Assembly (NCBI GenBank): GCA_963170055.1
Contig: CAUJGJ010000161.1
Location: 2,632,975 to 2,696,974, forward strand
DNA from: Halisarca cf. caerulea
Taxonomy: Eukaryota; Porifera; Demospongiae; Chondrillida; Halisarcidae
DNA length: 64,000 nt
Direction of reading: 5' to 3'
The notes beneath the pieces were generated by a model. The model did not search any database. It saw only the letters and a program-made list of their open reading frames with translations, and was not told the origin of the DNA. The translations under genes were made by a program, and so were the position numbers. Of the stretch, positions 27,916-43,250 are shown piece by piece (the stretch's first letter is position 1; every line of letters starts with the position of its first letter).

Positions 27916-30525
27916 ACTTTAAAATTAGGCAAAGTGAAATATTGGCAAAGTTCCTAAGATATGACAAATGAAATACTAATTTTAACTTCATAAGAAAGTT
28001 AAGTTTAAAACGTTACAAACTTTAAATAACATTTATCGCAAAGATAAAGTTAGAAACATAACTTTAAAATTAGGCAAAGTGAAAAATTGGCAAAGTTCCT
28101 AAGATATGACAAATGAAATACTAATTTTAACTTTCTAAGAAAGTTAAGTTTAAAACGTTACAAACTTTAAATAATATTTATCGCAAAGATATAGTTAGAA
28201 ACATAACTTTAAATTTAAGCAAAGTGAAAAATTGGCAAAGTTCCTAAGATATGACAAATGAAATACTAATTTTAACTTTCTAAGAAAGTTAAGTTTAAAA
28301 CGTTACAAACTTTAAATAATATTTATCGCAAAGATAAAGTTAGAAACATAACTTTAAATTTAAGCAAAGAGAAAAATTGGCAAAGTTCCTAAGATATGAC
28401 AAATGAAATACTAATTTTAACTTCATAAGAAAGTTAAGTTTAAAACGTTACAAACTTTAAATAATATTTATCGCAAAGATAAAGTTAGAAAGATAACTAT
28501 AAAATTAGGCAAAGTGAAAAATTGGCAAAGTTCCTAAGATATGACAAATGAAATACTAATTTTAACTTTCTAAGAAAGTTAAGTTTAAAACGTTACAAAC
28601 TTTAAATAATATTTATCGCAAAGATATAGCTAGAAACATAACTTTAAATTTAAGCAAAGTGAAAAATTGGCAAAGTTCCTAAGATATGACAAATGAAATA
28701 CTAATTTTAACTTCATAAGAAAGTTAAGTTTAAAACGTCACAAACTTTAAATAATATTTATCGCAAAGATAAAGTTAGAAACTTAACTTAAAAATTAGGC
28801 AAAGTGAAATATTGGCAAAGTTCCTAAGATATGACAAATGAAATACTAATTTTAACTTTCTAAGAAAGTTAAGTTTAAAACGTTAATAACTTTAAATAAT
28901 ATTAATCGCAAAGATAAAGTTAGAAACATAACTTTAAAATTAAGCAAAGTGAAAAATTGGCAAAGTTCCTAAGATATGACAAATGAAATACTAATTTTAA
29001 CTTTCTAAGAAAGTTAAGTTTAAAACGTTACAAACTTTAAATAATATTTATCGCAAAGATATAGTTAGAAACATAACTTTAAATTTAAGCAAAGTTAAAA
29101 ATTGGCAAAGTTCCTAAGATATGACAAATGAAATACTAATTTTAACTTTCTAAGAAAGTTAAGTTTAAAACGTTACAAACTTTAAATAATATTTATCGCA
29201 AAGATATAGTTAGAAACATAACTTTAAAATTAGGCAAAGTGAAATATTGGCAAAGTTCCTAAGATATGACAAATGAAATACTAATTTTAACTTCATAAGA
29301 AAGTTAAGTTTAAAACGTTACAAACTTTAAATAACATTTATCGCAAAGATAAAGTTAGAAACATAACTTTAAAATTAGGCAAAGTGAAAAATTGGCAAAG
29401 TTCCTAAGATATGACAAATGAAATACTAATTTTAACTTTCTAAGAAAGTTAAGTTTAAAACGTTACAAACTTTAAATAATATTTATCGCAAAGATATAGT
29501 TAGAAACATAACTTTAAATTTAAGCAAAGTGAAAAATTGGCAAAGTTCCTAAGATATGACAAATGAAATACTAATTTTAACTTTCTAAGAAAGTTAAGTT
29601 TAAAACGTTACAAACTTTAAATAATATTTATCGCAAAGATAAAGTTAGAAACATAACTTTAAATTTAAGCAAAGAGAAAAATTGGCAAAGTTCCTAAGAT
29701 ATGACAAATGAAATACTAATTTTAACTTCATAAGAAAGTTAAGTTTAAAACGTTACAAACTTTAAATAATATTTATCGCAAAGATAAAGTTAGAAAGATA
29801 ACTATAAAATTAGGCAAAGTGAAAAATTGGCAAAGTTCCTAAGATATGACAAATGAAATACTAATTTTAACTTTCTAAGAAAGTTAAGTTTAAAACGTTA
29901 CAAACTTTAAATAATATTTATCGCAAAGATATAGCTAGAAACATAACTTTAAATTTAAGCAAAGTGAAAAATTGGCAAAGTTCCTAAGATATGACAAATG
30001 AAATACTAATTTTAACTTCATAAGAAAGTTAAGTTTAAAACGTCACAAACTTTAAATAATATTTATCGCAAAGATAAAGTTAGAAACTTAACTTAAAAAT
30101 TAGGCAAAGTGAAATATTGGCAAAGTTCCTAAGATATGACAAATGAAATACTAATTTTAACTTTCTAAGAAAGTTAAGTTTAAAACGTTAATAACTTTAA
30201 ATAATATTAATCGCAAAGATAAAGTTAGAAACATAACTTTAAAATTAAGCAAAGTGAAAAATTGGCAAAGTTCCTAAGATATGACAAATGAAATACTAAT
30301 TTTAACTTTCTAAGAAAGTTAAGTTTAAAACGTTACAAACTTTAAATAATATTTATCGCAAAGATATAGTTAGAAACATAACTTTAAATTTAAGCAAAGT
30401 TAAAAATTGGCAAAGTTCCTAAGATATGACAAATGAAATACTAATTTTAACTTTCTAAGAAAGTTAAGTTTAAAACGTTACAAACTTTAAATAATATTTA
30501 TCGCAAAGATATAGTTAGAAACATA
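27916..30525 (+). repeat. Two adjacent copies of a 1,305-bp (9-mer) higher-order unit
   Basis: Four independent rare variants recur exactly 1,305 bp apart: ATAACATTTATC (28026 and 29331), GATATAGCTAG (28626 and 29931), AACGTCACAAAC (28736 and 30041) and CAAAGTTAAAAATTGG (29091 and 30396). The copies look almost identical by eye, which implies a recent duplication. A third copy does not follow. Confidence 0.92.
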
Positions 30526-31399
30526 ACTTTAAAATTAGGCAAAGTGAAATATTGGCAAAGTTCCTAAGATATGACAAATGAAATACTAATTTCAACTTTC
30601 TAAGAAAGTTAAGTTTAAAACGTTACAAACTTTAAATAATATTTATCGCAAAGATAAAGTTAGAAACATAACTTTAAAATTAGGCAAAGTGAAAAATTGG
30701 CAAAGTTCCTAAGATATGACAAATGAAATACTAATTTTAACTTTCTAAGAAAGTTAAGTTTAAAACGTTACAAACTTTAAATAATATTTATCGCAAAGAT
30801 ATAGTTAGAAACATAACTTTAAATTTAAGCAAAGTGAAAAATTGGCAAAGTTCCTAAGATATGACAAATGAAATACTAATTTTAACTTTCTAAGAAAGTT
30901 AAGTTTAAAACGTTACAAACTTTAAATAATATTTATCGCAAAGATAAAGTTAGAAACATAACTTAAAAATTAGGCAAAGTGAAAACTTGGCAAAGTTTCT
31001 AAGATATGACAAATGAAATACTAATTTCAACTTTCTAAGAAAGTTAAGTTTAAAACGTTACAAACTTTAAATAATATTTATCGCAAAGATAAAGTTAGAA
31101 ACATAACTTTAAAATTAGGCAAAGTGAAAAATTGGCAAAGTTCCTAAGATATGACAAATGAAATACTAATTTTAACTTTCTAAGAAAGTTAAGTTTAAAA
31201 CGTTACAAACTTTAAATAATATTTATCGCAAAGATAAAGTTAGAAACATAACTTTAAAATTAGGCAAAGTGAAATATTGGCAAAGTTCCTAAGATATGAC
31301 AAATGAAATACTAATTTTAACTTCATAAGAAAGTTAAGTTTAAAACGTTACAAACTTTAAATAATATTTATCGCAAAGATAAAGTTAGAAACTTAACTT

Positions 31400-34300
31400 A
31401 AAAATTAGGCAAAGTGAAATATTGGCAAAGTTCCTAAGATATGACAAATGAAATACTAATTTCAACTTTCTAAAAAAGTTAAGTTTAAAACGTTACAAAC
31501 TTTAAATAATATTTATCGCAAAGATAAAGTTAGAAACTTAACTTAAAAATTAGGCAAAGTGAAATATTGGCAAAGTTCCTAAGATATGACAAATGAAATA
31601 CTAATTTTAACTTTCTAAAAAAGTTAAGTTTAAAACGTTACAAACTTTAAATGATATTTATCGCAAAGATAAAGTTAGAAACATAACTTTAAATTTAAGC
31701 AAAGTGAAAAATTGGCAAAGTTCCTAAGATATGACAAATGAAATACTAATTTCAACTTTCTAAGAAAGTTAAGTTTAAAACGTTACAAACTTTAAATAAT
31801 ATTTATCGCAAAGATAAAGTTAGAAACATAACTTTAAATTTAAGCAAAGTGAAAAATTGGCAAAGTTCCTAAGATATGACAAATGAAATACTAATTTTAA
31901 CTTTCTAAGAAAGTTAAGTTTAAAACGTTACAAACTTTAAATAATATTTATCGCAAAGATAAAGTTAGAAACATAACTTTAAAATTAGGCAAAGTGAAAA
32001 ATTGGCAAAGTTCCTAAGATATGACAAATGAAATACTAATTTTAACTTTCTAAGAAAGTTAAGTTTAAAACGTTACAAACTTTAAATAATATTTATCGCA
32101 AAGATAAAGTTAGAAACATAACTTTAAAGTTAGGCAAAGTGAAAAATTGGCCAAGTTCCTAAGATATGACAAATGAAATACTAATTTTAACTTCATAAGA
32201 AGGTTAAGTTTAAAACGTTACAATGTTTAAATAATATTTATAGCAAAGACAAAGTTAGAAACATAACTTTAAATTTAAGCAAAGTGAAAAATTGGCAAAG
32301 TTCCTAAGATATGACAAATGAAATACTAATTTTAACTTCATAAGAAAGTTAAGTTTGAAACGTTACAAAGTTTAAATAATATTTATCACAAAGATAAAGT
32401 TAGAAACATAACTTTAAAATTAGGCAATTGGCAAAGTTCCTAAGATATGACAAATGAAATACTAATTTTAACTTTCTAAGAAAGTTAAGTTTAAAACGTT
32501 ACAAACTTTAAATAATATTTATCGCAAAGATAAAGTTAGAAACTTAACTTTAAAATTAGGCAAAGTGAAATATTGGCAAAGTTCCTAAGATATGACAAAT
32601 GAAATACTAATTTTAACTTCATAAGAAAGTTAAGTTTAAAACGTTACAAACTTTAAATAATATTTATCGCAAAGATAAAGTTAGAAACTTAACTTAAAAA
32701 TTAGGCAAAGTGAAATATTGGCAAAGTTCCTAAGATATGACAAATGAAATACTAATTTCAACTTTCTAAAAAAGTTAAGTTTAAAACGTTACAAACTTTA
32801 AATAATATTTATCGCAAAGATAAAGTTAGAAACATAACTTTCAATTTAAGCAAAGTGAAAAATTGGCAAAGTTCCTAAGATATGACAAATGAAATACTAA
32901 TTTTAACTTTCTAAGAAAGTTAAGTTTAAAACGTTACAAACTTTAAATAATATTTATCGCAAAGATAAAGTTAGAAACATAACTTTAAAATTAGGCAAAG
33001 TGAAAAATTGGCAAAGTTCCTAAGATATGACAAATGAAATACTAATTTTAACTTTCTAAGAAAGTTAAGTTTAAAACGTTACAAACTTTAAATAATATTT
33101 ATCGCAAAGATAAAGTTAGAAACATAACTTTAAAGTTAGGCAAAGTGAAAAATTGGCAAAGTTCCTAAGATATGACAAATGAAATACTAATTTTAACTTC
33201 ATAAGAAGGTAAAGTTTAAAACGTTACAATGTTTAAATAATTTTTATAGCAAAGACAAAGTTAGAAACATAACTTTAAATTTAAGCAAAGTGAAAAATTG
33301 GCAAAGTTCCTAAGATATGACAAATGAAATACTAATTTTAACTTTATAAGAAAGTTAAGTTTAAAACGTTACAAACTTTAAATAATATTTATCGCAAAGA
33401 TAAAGTTAGAAACTTAACTTAAAAATTAGGCAAAGTGAAATATTGGCAAAGTTCCTAAGATATGACAAATGAAATACTAATTTTAACTTTCTAAAAAAGT
33501 TAAGTTTAAAACGTTACAAACTTTAAATGATATTTATCGCAAAGATAAAGTTAGAAACATAACTTTAAATTTAAGCAAAGTGAAAAATTGGCAAAGTTCC
33601 TAAGATATGACAAATGAAATACTAATTTCAACTTTCTAAGAAAGTTAAGTTTAAAACGTTACAAACTTTAAATAATATTTATCGCAAAGATAAAGTTAGA
33701 AACATAACTTTAAATTTAAGCAAAGTGAAAAATTGGCAAAGTTCCTAAGATATGACAAATGAAATACTAATTTTAACTTTCTAAGAAAGTTAAGTTTAAA
33801 ACGTTACAAACTTTAAATAATATTTATCGCAAAGATAAAGTTAGAAACATAACTTTAAAATTAGGCAAAGTGAAAAATTGGCAAAGTTCCTAAGATATGA
33901 CAAATGAAATACTAATTTTAACTTTCTAAGAAAGTTAAGTTTAAAACGTTACAAACTTTAAATAATATTTATCGCAAAGATAAAGTTAGAAACATAACTT
34001 TAAAGTTAGGCAAAGTGAAAAATTGGCCAAGTTCCTAAGATATGACAAATGAAATACTAATTTTAACTTCATAAGAAGGTTAAGTTTAAAACGTTACAAT
34101 GTTTAAATAATATTTATAGCAAAGACAAAGTTAGAAACATAACTTTAAATTTAAGCAAAGTGAAAAATTGGCAAAGTTCCTAAGATATGACAAATGAAAT
34201 ACTAATTTTAACTTCATAAGAAAGTTAAGTTTGAAACGTTACAAAGTTTAAATAATATTTATCACAAAGATAAAGTTAGAAACATAACTTTAAAATTAGG

Positions 34301-34440
34301 CAATTGGCAAAGTTCCTAAGATATGACAAATGAAATACTAATTTTAACTTTCTAAGAAAGTTAAGTTTAAAACGTTACAAACTTTAAATAATATTTATCG
34401 CAAAGATAAAGTTAGAAACTTAACTTAAAAATTAGGCAAA
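31400..34440 (+). repeat. Satellite 13-mer higher-order repeat with a 9-bp deletion monomer
   Basis: The variant TTAGGCAATTGGCAAAG, which lacks 9 bp of the usual AAGTGAAAA segment, occurs at 32423 and 34299, a step of 1,876 bp (13 x 145 minus 9). Linked variants flank both, including TACAATGTTTAAAT, ATAGCAAAGAC and ATCACAAAG. A partial copy with the TACAATGTTTAAAT block lies near 33230. Confidence 0.8.
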
Positions 34441-36949
34441 GTGAAAAATTGGCAAAGTTTCTAAGACATGACAAATGAAATACTAATTTTAACTTTCTAA
34501 GAAAGTTAAGTTTAAAACGTTACAAACTTTAAATAATATTTATCGCAAAGATAAAGTTAGAAACATAACTTTAAATTTAAGCAAAGTGAAAAATTGGCAA
34601 AGTTCCTAAGATATGACAAATGAAATACTAATTTTAACTTTCTAAGAAAGTTAAGTTTAAAACGTTACAAACTTTAAATAATATTTATCGCAAAGATAAA
34701 GTTAGAAACATAACTTTAAATTTAAGCAAAGTGAAAAATTGGCAAAGTTCCTAACATATGACAAATGAAATACTAATTTTAACTTTCTAAGAAAGTTAAG
34801 TTTAAAACGTTAATAACTTTAAATAATATTTATCGCAAAGATAAAGTTAGAAACATAACTTTAAAATTAGGCAAAGTGAAAAATTGGCAAAGTTCCTAAG
34901 ATATGACAAATGAAATACTAATTTTAACTTTCTAAGAAAGTTAAGTTTAAAACGTTACAAACTTTAAATAATATTTATCGCAAAGATAAAGTTAGAAACA
35001 TAACTTTAAAATTAGGCAAAGTGAAAAATTGGCAAAGTTCCTAAGATATGACAAATGAAATACTAATTTTAACTTTCTAAGAAAGTTAAGTTTAAAACGT
35101 TACAAACTTTAAATAATATTTATCGCAAAGATATAGTTAGAAACATAACTTTAAATTTAAGCAAAGTGAAAAATTGGCAAAGTTCCTAAGATATGACAAA
35201 TGAAATACTAATTTTAACTATATAAGAAAGTTAAGTTTAAAACGTTACAAACTTTAAATAATATTTATCGCAAAGATAAAGTTAGAAACATAACTTTAAA
35301 ATTAGGCAAAGTGAAAAATTGGCAAAGTTCCTAAGATATGACAAATGAAATACCAATTTTAACTTTCTAAGAAAGTTAAGTTTAAAACGTTACAAACTTT
35401 AAATAATATTTATCGCAAAGATATAGTTAGAAACATAACTTTAAATTTAAGAAAAGTGAAAAATTGGCAAAGTTCCTAAGATATGACAAATGAAATACTA
35501 ATTTTAACTTTCTAAGAAAGTTAAGTTTAAAACGTTACAAACTTTAAATAATATTTATCGCAAAGATAAAGTTAGAAACTTAACTTAAAAATTAGGCAAA
35601 GTGAAATATTGGCAAAGTTCCTAAGATATGACAAATGAAATACTAATTTTAACTTTCTAAGAAAGTTAAGTTTAAAACGTTACAAACTTTAAATAATATT
35701 TATCGCAAAGATATAGTTAGAAACATAACTTTAAATTTAAGCAAAGTGAAAAATTAGCAAAGTTCCTAAGATATGACAAATGAAATACTAATTTTAACTT
35801 TCTAAGAAAGTTAAGTTTAAAACGTTACAAACTTTAAATAATATTTATCGCAAAGATAAAGTTAGAAACATAACTTTAAAATTAGGCAAAGTGAAAAATT
35901 GGCAAAGTTCCTAAGATATGACAAATGAAATACTAATTTTAACTTTCTAAGAAAGTTAAGTTTAAAACGTTACAAACTTTAAATAATATTTATCGCAAAG
36001 ATAAAGTTAGAAACATAACTTTAAAATTAGGCAAAGTGAAAAATTGGCAAAGTTCCTAAGATATGACAAATGAAATACTAATTTTAACTTTCTAAGAAAG
36101 TTAAGTTTAAAACGTTACAAACTTTAAATAATATTTATCGCAAAGATATAGTTAGAAACATAACTTTAAATTTAAGCAAAGTGAAAAATTGGCAAAGTTC
36201 CTAAGATACGACAAATAAAATACTAATTTCAACTTTCTAAGAAAGTTAAGTTTAAAACGTTACAAACTTTAAATAATATTTATCGCAAAGATAAAGTTAG
36301 AAACATAACTTTAAAATTAGGCAAATTGAAAAATTGGCAAAGTTCCTAAGATATGACAAATGAAATACTAATTTTAACTTTCTAAGAAAGTTAAGTTTAA
36401 AACGTTACAAACTTTAAATAATATTTATCGCAAAGATAAAGTTAGAAACATAACTTTAAAATTAGGCAAAGTGAAATTTTGGCAAAGTTCCTAAGATATG
36501 ACAAATGAAATACTAATTTCAACTTTCTAAGAAAGTTAAGTTTAAAACGTTACAAACTTTAAATAAGATTTATCGCAAAGATAAAGTTAGAAACATAACT
36601 TTAAATTTAAGCAAAGTGAAAAATTGGCAAAGTTCCTAAGATATGACAAATGAAATACTAATTTTAACTTTCTAAGAAAGTTAAGTTTAAAACGTTACAA
36701 ACTTTAAATAATATTTATCGCAAAGATAAAGTTAGAAACATAACTTTAAAATTAGGCAAAGTGAAAAATTGGCAAAGTTCCTAAGATATGACGAATGAAA
36801 TACTAATTTTAACTTTCTAAGAAAGTTAAGTTTAAAACGTTACAAACTTTAAATAATATTTATCGCAAAGATATAGTTAGAAACATAACTTTAAATTTAA
36901 GCAAAGTGAAAAATTGGCAAAGTTCCTAAGATATGACAAATGAAATACT

Positions 36950-39900
36950 AATTTCAACTTTCTAAAAAAGTTAAGTTTAAAACGTTAATAACTTTAAATA
37001 ATATTTATCGCAAAGATAAAGTTAGAAACATAACTTTAAAATTAGGCAAAGTGAAAAATTGGCAAAGTTCTTAAGATATGACAAATGAAATACTAATTTT
37101 AACTTTCTAAGAAAGTTAAGTTTAAAACGTTACAAACTTTAAATAATATTTATCGCAAAGATAAAGTTAGAAAGATAACTATAAAATTAGGCAAAGTGAA
37201 AAATTGGCAAAGTTCCTAAGATATGACAAATGAAATACTAATTTTAACTTTCTAAGAAAGTTAAGTTTAAAACGTTACAAACTTTAAATAATATTTATCG
37301 CAAAGATATAGTTAGAAACATAACTTTAAATTTAAGCAAAGTGAAAAATTGGCAAAGTTCCTAAGATATGACAAATGAAATACTAATTTTAACTTCATAA
37401 GAAAGTTAAGTTTAAAACGTTACAAACTTTAAATAATATTTATCGCAAAGATAAAGTTAGAAACATAACTTTAAAATTAGGCAAAGTAAAAAATTGGCAA
37501 AGTTCCTAAGATATGACAAATGAAATACTAATTTTAACTTTCTAAGAAAGTTAAGTTTAAAACGTTACAAACTTTAAAGAATATTTATCGCAAAGATATA
37601 GTTAGAAACATAACTTTAAATTTAAGCAAAGTGAAAAATTGGCAAAGTTCCTAAGATATGACAAATGAAATACTAATTTCAACTTTCTAAGAAAGTTAAG
37701 TTTAAAACGTTACAAACTTTAAATAATATTTATCGCAAAGATAAAGATAGAAACATAACTTTAAAATTAGGCAAAGAGAAAAATTGGCAAAGTTCCTAAG
37801 ATATGACAAATGAAATACTAATTTTAACTTTCTAAGAAAGTTAAGTTTAAAACGTTACAAACTTTAAATAATATTTATCGCAAAGATAAAGTTAGAAACT
37901 TGGCTTAAAAATTAGGCAAAGTGAAATATTGGCAAAGTTCCTAAGATATGACAAATGAAATACTAATTTCAACTTTCTAAGAAAGTTAAGTTTAAAACGT
38001 TACAAATTTTAAATAATATTTATCGCAAAGATAAAGTTAGAAACATAACTTTAAATTTAAGCAAAGAGAAAAATTGGCAAAGTTCCTAAGATATGACAAA
38101 TGAAATACTAATTCTAACTTTCTAAGAAAGTTAAGTTTAAAACGTTACAAACTTTAAATAAGATTTATCGCAAAGATAAAGTTAGAAACATAACTTTAAA
38201 TTTAAGCAAAGTGAAAAATTGGCAAAGTTCCTAAGATATGACAAATGAAATACTAATTTTAACTTTATAAGAAAGTTAAGTTTAAAACGTTACAAACTTT
38301 AAATAATATTTATCGCAAAGATAAAGTTAGAAACATAACTTTAAAATTAGGCAAAGTGAAAAATTGGCAAAGTTCCTAAGATATGACAAATGAAATACTA
38401 ATTTTAACTTTCTAAGAAAGTTAAGTTTAAAACGTTACAAACTTTAAATAATATTTATCGCAAAGATATAGTTAGAAACATAACTTTAAATTTAAGCAAA
38501 GTGAAAAATTGGCAAAGTTCCTAAGATATGACAAATGAAATACTAATTTCAACTTTCTAAAAAAGTTAAGTTTAAAACGTTAATAACTTTAAATAATATT
38601 TATCGCAAAGATAAAGTTAGAAACATAACTTTAAAATTAGGCAAAGTGAAAAATTGGCAAAGTTCTTAAGATATGTCAAATGAAATACTAATTTTAACTT
38701 TCTAAGAAAGTTAAGTTTAAAACGTTACAAACTTTAAATAATATTTATCGCAAAGATAAAGTTAGAAAGATAACTATAAAATTAGGCAAAGTGAAAAATT
38801 GGCAAAGTTCCTAAGATATGACAAATGAAATACTAATTTTAACTTTCTAAGAAAGTTAAGTTTAAAACGTTACAAACTTTAAATAATATTTATCGCAAAG
38901 ATATAGTTAGAAACATAACTTTAAATTTAAGCAAAGTGAAAAATTGGCAAAGTTCCTAAGATATGACAAATGAAATACTAATTTTAACTTCATAAGAAAG
39001 TTAAGTTTAAAACGTTACAAACTTTAAATAATATTTATCGCAAAGATAAAGTTAGAAACATAACTTTAAAATTAGGCAAAGTAAAAAATTGGCAAAGTTC
39101 CTAAGATATGACAAATGAAATACTAATTTTAACTTTCTAAGAAAGTTAAGTTTAAAACGTTACAAACTTTAAAGAATATTTATCGCAAAGATATAGTTAG
39201 AAACATAACTTTAAATTTAAGCAAAGTGAAAAATTGGCAAAGTTCCTAAGATATGACAAATGAAATACTAATTTCAACTTTCTAAGAAAGTTAAGTTTAA
39301 AACGTTACAAACTTTAAATAATATTTATCGCAAAGATAAAGTTAGAAACATAACTTTAAAATTAGGCAAAGTGAAATTTTGGCAAAGTTCCTAAGATATG
39401 ACAAATGAAATACTAATTTCAACTTTCTAAGAAAGTTAAGTTTAAAACGTTACAAACTTTAAATAATATTTATCGCAAAGATAAAGATAGAAACATAACT
39501 TTAAAATTAGGCAAAGAGAAAAATTGGCAAAGTTCCTAAGATATGACAAATGAAATACTAATTTTAACTTTCTAAGAAAGTTAAGTTTAAAACGTTACAA
39601 ACTTTAAATAATATTTATCGCAAAGATAAAGTTAGAAACTTGGCTTAAAAATTAGGCAAAGTGAAATATTGGCAAAGTTCCTAAGATATGACAAATGAAA
39701 TACTAATTTCAACTTTCTAAGAAAGTTAAGTTTAAAACGTTACAAATTTTAAATAATATTTATCGCAAAGATAAAGTTAGAAACATAACTTTAAATTTAA
39801 GCAAAGAGAAAAATTGGCAAAGTTCCTAAGATATGACAAATGAAATACTAATTCTAACTTTCTAAGAAAGTTAAGTTTAAAACGTTACAAACTTTAAATA
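36950..39900 (+). repeat. Satellite 11/12-mer higher-order repeat with one extra monomer
   Basis: CTTTAAAGAATATT at about 37576 and 39171 gives 1,595 bp (11 x 145). ATAAAGATAGAAAC at 37741 and 39481 gives 1,740 bp (12 x 145). The second copy therefore gained one 145-bp monomer between these markers, near 39360 (a GTGAAATTTTGG monomer). Confidence 0.8.
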
Positions 39901-41500
39901 ATATTTATCGCAAAGATAAAGTTAGAAACATAACTTTAAAATTAGGCAAAGTGAAATATTGGCAAAGTTCCTAAGATATGACAAATGAAATACTAATTTT
40001 AACTTCATAAGAAAGTAAAGTTTAAAACGTTACAAACTTTAAATAATATTTATCGCAAAGATAAAGTTAGAAACATAACTTTAAATTTAAGCAAAGTGAA
40101 AAATTGGCAAAGTTCCTAAGATATGACAAATGAAATACTAATTTTAACTTCATAAGAAAGTTAAGTTTAAAACGTTACAAACTTTAAATAATATTTATCG
40201 CAAAGATAAAGTTAGAAACATAACTTTAAAATTAGGCAAAGTGAAAAATTGGCAAAGTTCCTAAGATATGACAAATGAAATACTAATTTCAACTTTCTAA
40301 GAAAGTTAAGTTTAAAACGTTACAAACTTTAAATAAGATTTATCGCAAAGATAAAGTTAGAAACATAACTTTAAATTTAAGCAAAGTGAAAAATTGGCAA
40401 AGTTCCTAAGATATGACCAATGAAATACTAATTTTAACTTTCTAAGAAAGTTAATTTTAAAACGTTACAAATTTTAAATAATATTTATCGCAAAGATAAA
40501 GTTAGAAACATAACTTTAAAATTAGGCAAAGTGAAAAATTGGCAAAGTTCCTAAGATATGACAAATGAAATACTAATTTTAACTTTCTAAGAAAGTTAAG
40601 TTTAAAACGTTACAAACTTTAAATAATATTTATCGCAAAGATATAGTTAGAAACATAACTTTAAATTTAAGCAAAGTGAAAAATTGGCAAAGTTCCTAAG
40701 ATATGACAAATAAAATACTAATTTCAACTTTCTAAGAAAGTTAAGTTTAAAACGTTACAAACTTTAAATAATATTTATCGCAAAGATAAAGTTAGAAAGA
40801 TAACTATAAAATTAGGCAAAGTGAAAAATTGGCAAAGTTCCTAAGATATGACAAATGAAATACTAATTTTAACTTTCTAAGAAAGTTAAGTTTAAAACGT
40901 TACAAACTTTAAATAATATTTATCGCAAAGATAAAGTTAGAAACATAACTTTAAAATTAGGCAAAGTAAAAAATTGGCAAAGTTCCTAAGATATGACAAA
41001 TGAAATACTAATTTTAACTTTCTAAGAAAGTTAAGTTTAAAACGTTACAAACTTTAAATAATATTAATCGCAAAGATATAGTTAGAAACATAACTTTAAA
41101 TTTAAGCAAAGTGAAAAATTGGCAAAGTTCCTAAGATATGACAAATGAAATACTAATTTCAACTTTCTAAGAAAGTTAATTTTAAAACGTTACAAATTTT
41201 AAATAATATTTATCGCAAAGATAAAGTTAGAAACATAACTTTAAAATTAGGCAAAGTGAAAAATTGGCAAAGTTCCTAAGATATGACAAATGAAATACTA
41301 ATTTTAACTTTCTAAGAAAGTTAAGTTTAAAACGTTACAAACTTTAAATAATATTTATCGCAAAGATAAAGTTAGAAAGATAACTATAAAATTAGGCAAA
41401 GTGAAAAATTGGCAAAGTTCCTAAGATACGACAAATGAAATACTAATTTTAACTTTCTAAGAAAGTTAAGTTTAAAACGTTACAAACTTTAAATAATATT

Positions 41501-43250
41501 TCTCGCAAAGATATAGTTAGAAACATAACTTTAAATTTAAGCAAAGTGAAAAATTGGCAAAGTTCCTAAGATATGACAAATGAAATACTAATTTTAGCTT
41601 CATAAGAAAGTTAAGTTTAAAACGTTACAAACTTTAAATAATATTTATCGCAAAGATAAAGTTAGAAACATAACTTTAAAATTAGGCAAAGTAAAAAATT
41701 GGCAAAGTTCCTAAGATATGACAAATGAAATACTAATTTTAACTTTCTAAGAAAGTTGAGTTTAAAACGTTACAAACTTTAAATAATAGTTATCGCAAAG
41801 ATAAAGTTAGAAACATAACTTTAAATTTAAGCAAAGTGAAAAATTGGCAAAGTTCCTAAGATATGACAAATGAAATACTAATTTTTACTTTCTAAGAAAG
41901 TTAAGTTTAAAATGTTACAAATTTTAAATATTATTTATATCAAAGATAAAGTTAGAAAGATAACTATAAAATTAGGCAAAGTGAAAAATTGGCAAAGTTC
42001 CTAAGATATGACAAATGAAATACTAATTTTAACTTTCTAAGAAAGTTAAGTTTAAAACGTTACAAACTTTAAATAATATTTATCGCAAAGATATAGTTAG
42101 AAACATAACTTTAAATTTAAGCAAAGTGAAAAATTGGCAAAGTTCCTAAGATATGACCAATGAAATACTAATTTCAACTTTCTAAGAAAGTTAATTTTAA
42201 AACGTTACAAATTTTAAATAATATTTATCGCAAAGATAAAGTTAGAAACATAACTTTAAAATTAGGCAAAGTGAAAAATTGGCAAAGTTCCTAAGATATG
42301 ACAAATGAAATACTAATTTTAACTTTCTAAGAAAGTTAAGTTTAAAACGTTACAAACTTTAAATAATATTTATCGCAAAGATAAAGTTAGAAAGATAACT
42401 ATAAAATTAGGCAAAGTGAAAAATTGGCAAAGTTCCTAAGATATGACAAATGAAATACTAATTTTAACTTTCTAAGAAAGTTAAGTTTAAAACGTTACAA
42501 ACTTTAAATAATATTTATCGCAAAGATAAAGTTAGAAACATAACTTTAAAATTAGGCAAAGTGAAAAATTGGCAAAGTTCCTAAGATATGACAAATGAAA
42601 TACTAATTTTAACTTTCTAAGAAAGTTAAGTTTAAAACGTTACAAACTTTAAATAATATTTATCGCAAAGATAAAGTTAGAAAGATAACTATAAAATTAG
42701 GCAAAGTGAAAAATTGGCAAAGTTCCTAAGATATGACAAATGAAATACTAATTTTAACTTTCTAAGAAAGTTAAGTTTAAAACGTTACAAACTTTAAATA
42801 ATATTTCTCGCAAAGATATAGTTAGAAACATAACTTTAAATTTAAGCAAAGTGAAAAATTGGCAAAGTTCCTAAGATATGACAAATGAAATACTAATTTT
42901 AGCTTCATAAGAAAGTTAAGTTTAAAACGTTACAAACTTTAAATAATATTTATCGCAAAGATAAAGTTAGAAACATAACTTTAAAATTAGGCAAAGTAAA
43001 AAATTGGCAAAGTTCCTAAGATATGACAAATGAAATACTAATTTTAACTTTCTAAGAAAGTTGAGTTTAAAACGTTACAAACTTTAAATAATAGTTATCG
43101 CAAAGATAAAGTTAGAAACATAACTTTAAATTTAAGCAAAGTGAAAAATTGGCAAAGTTCCTAAGATATGACAAATGAAATACTAATTTTAACTTTCTAA
43201 GAAAGTTAAGTTTAAAATGTTACAAATTTTAAATATTATTTATATCAAAG
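41501..43250 (+). repeat. Satellite 9-mer higher-order repeat, period 1,305 bp
   Basis: TCTCGCAAAG recurs at 41501 and 42806, and TTTTAGCTTCATAAG recurs near 41594 and 42899. Both steps are 1,305 bp (9 x 145). A following monomer with AAATATTATTTATATC is also shared. Confidence 0.8.
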
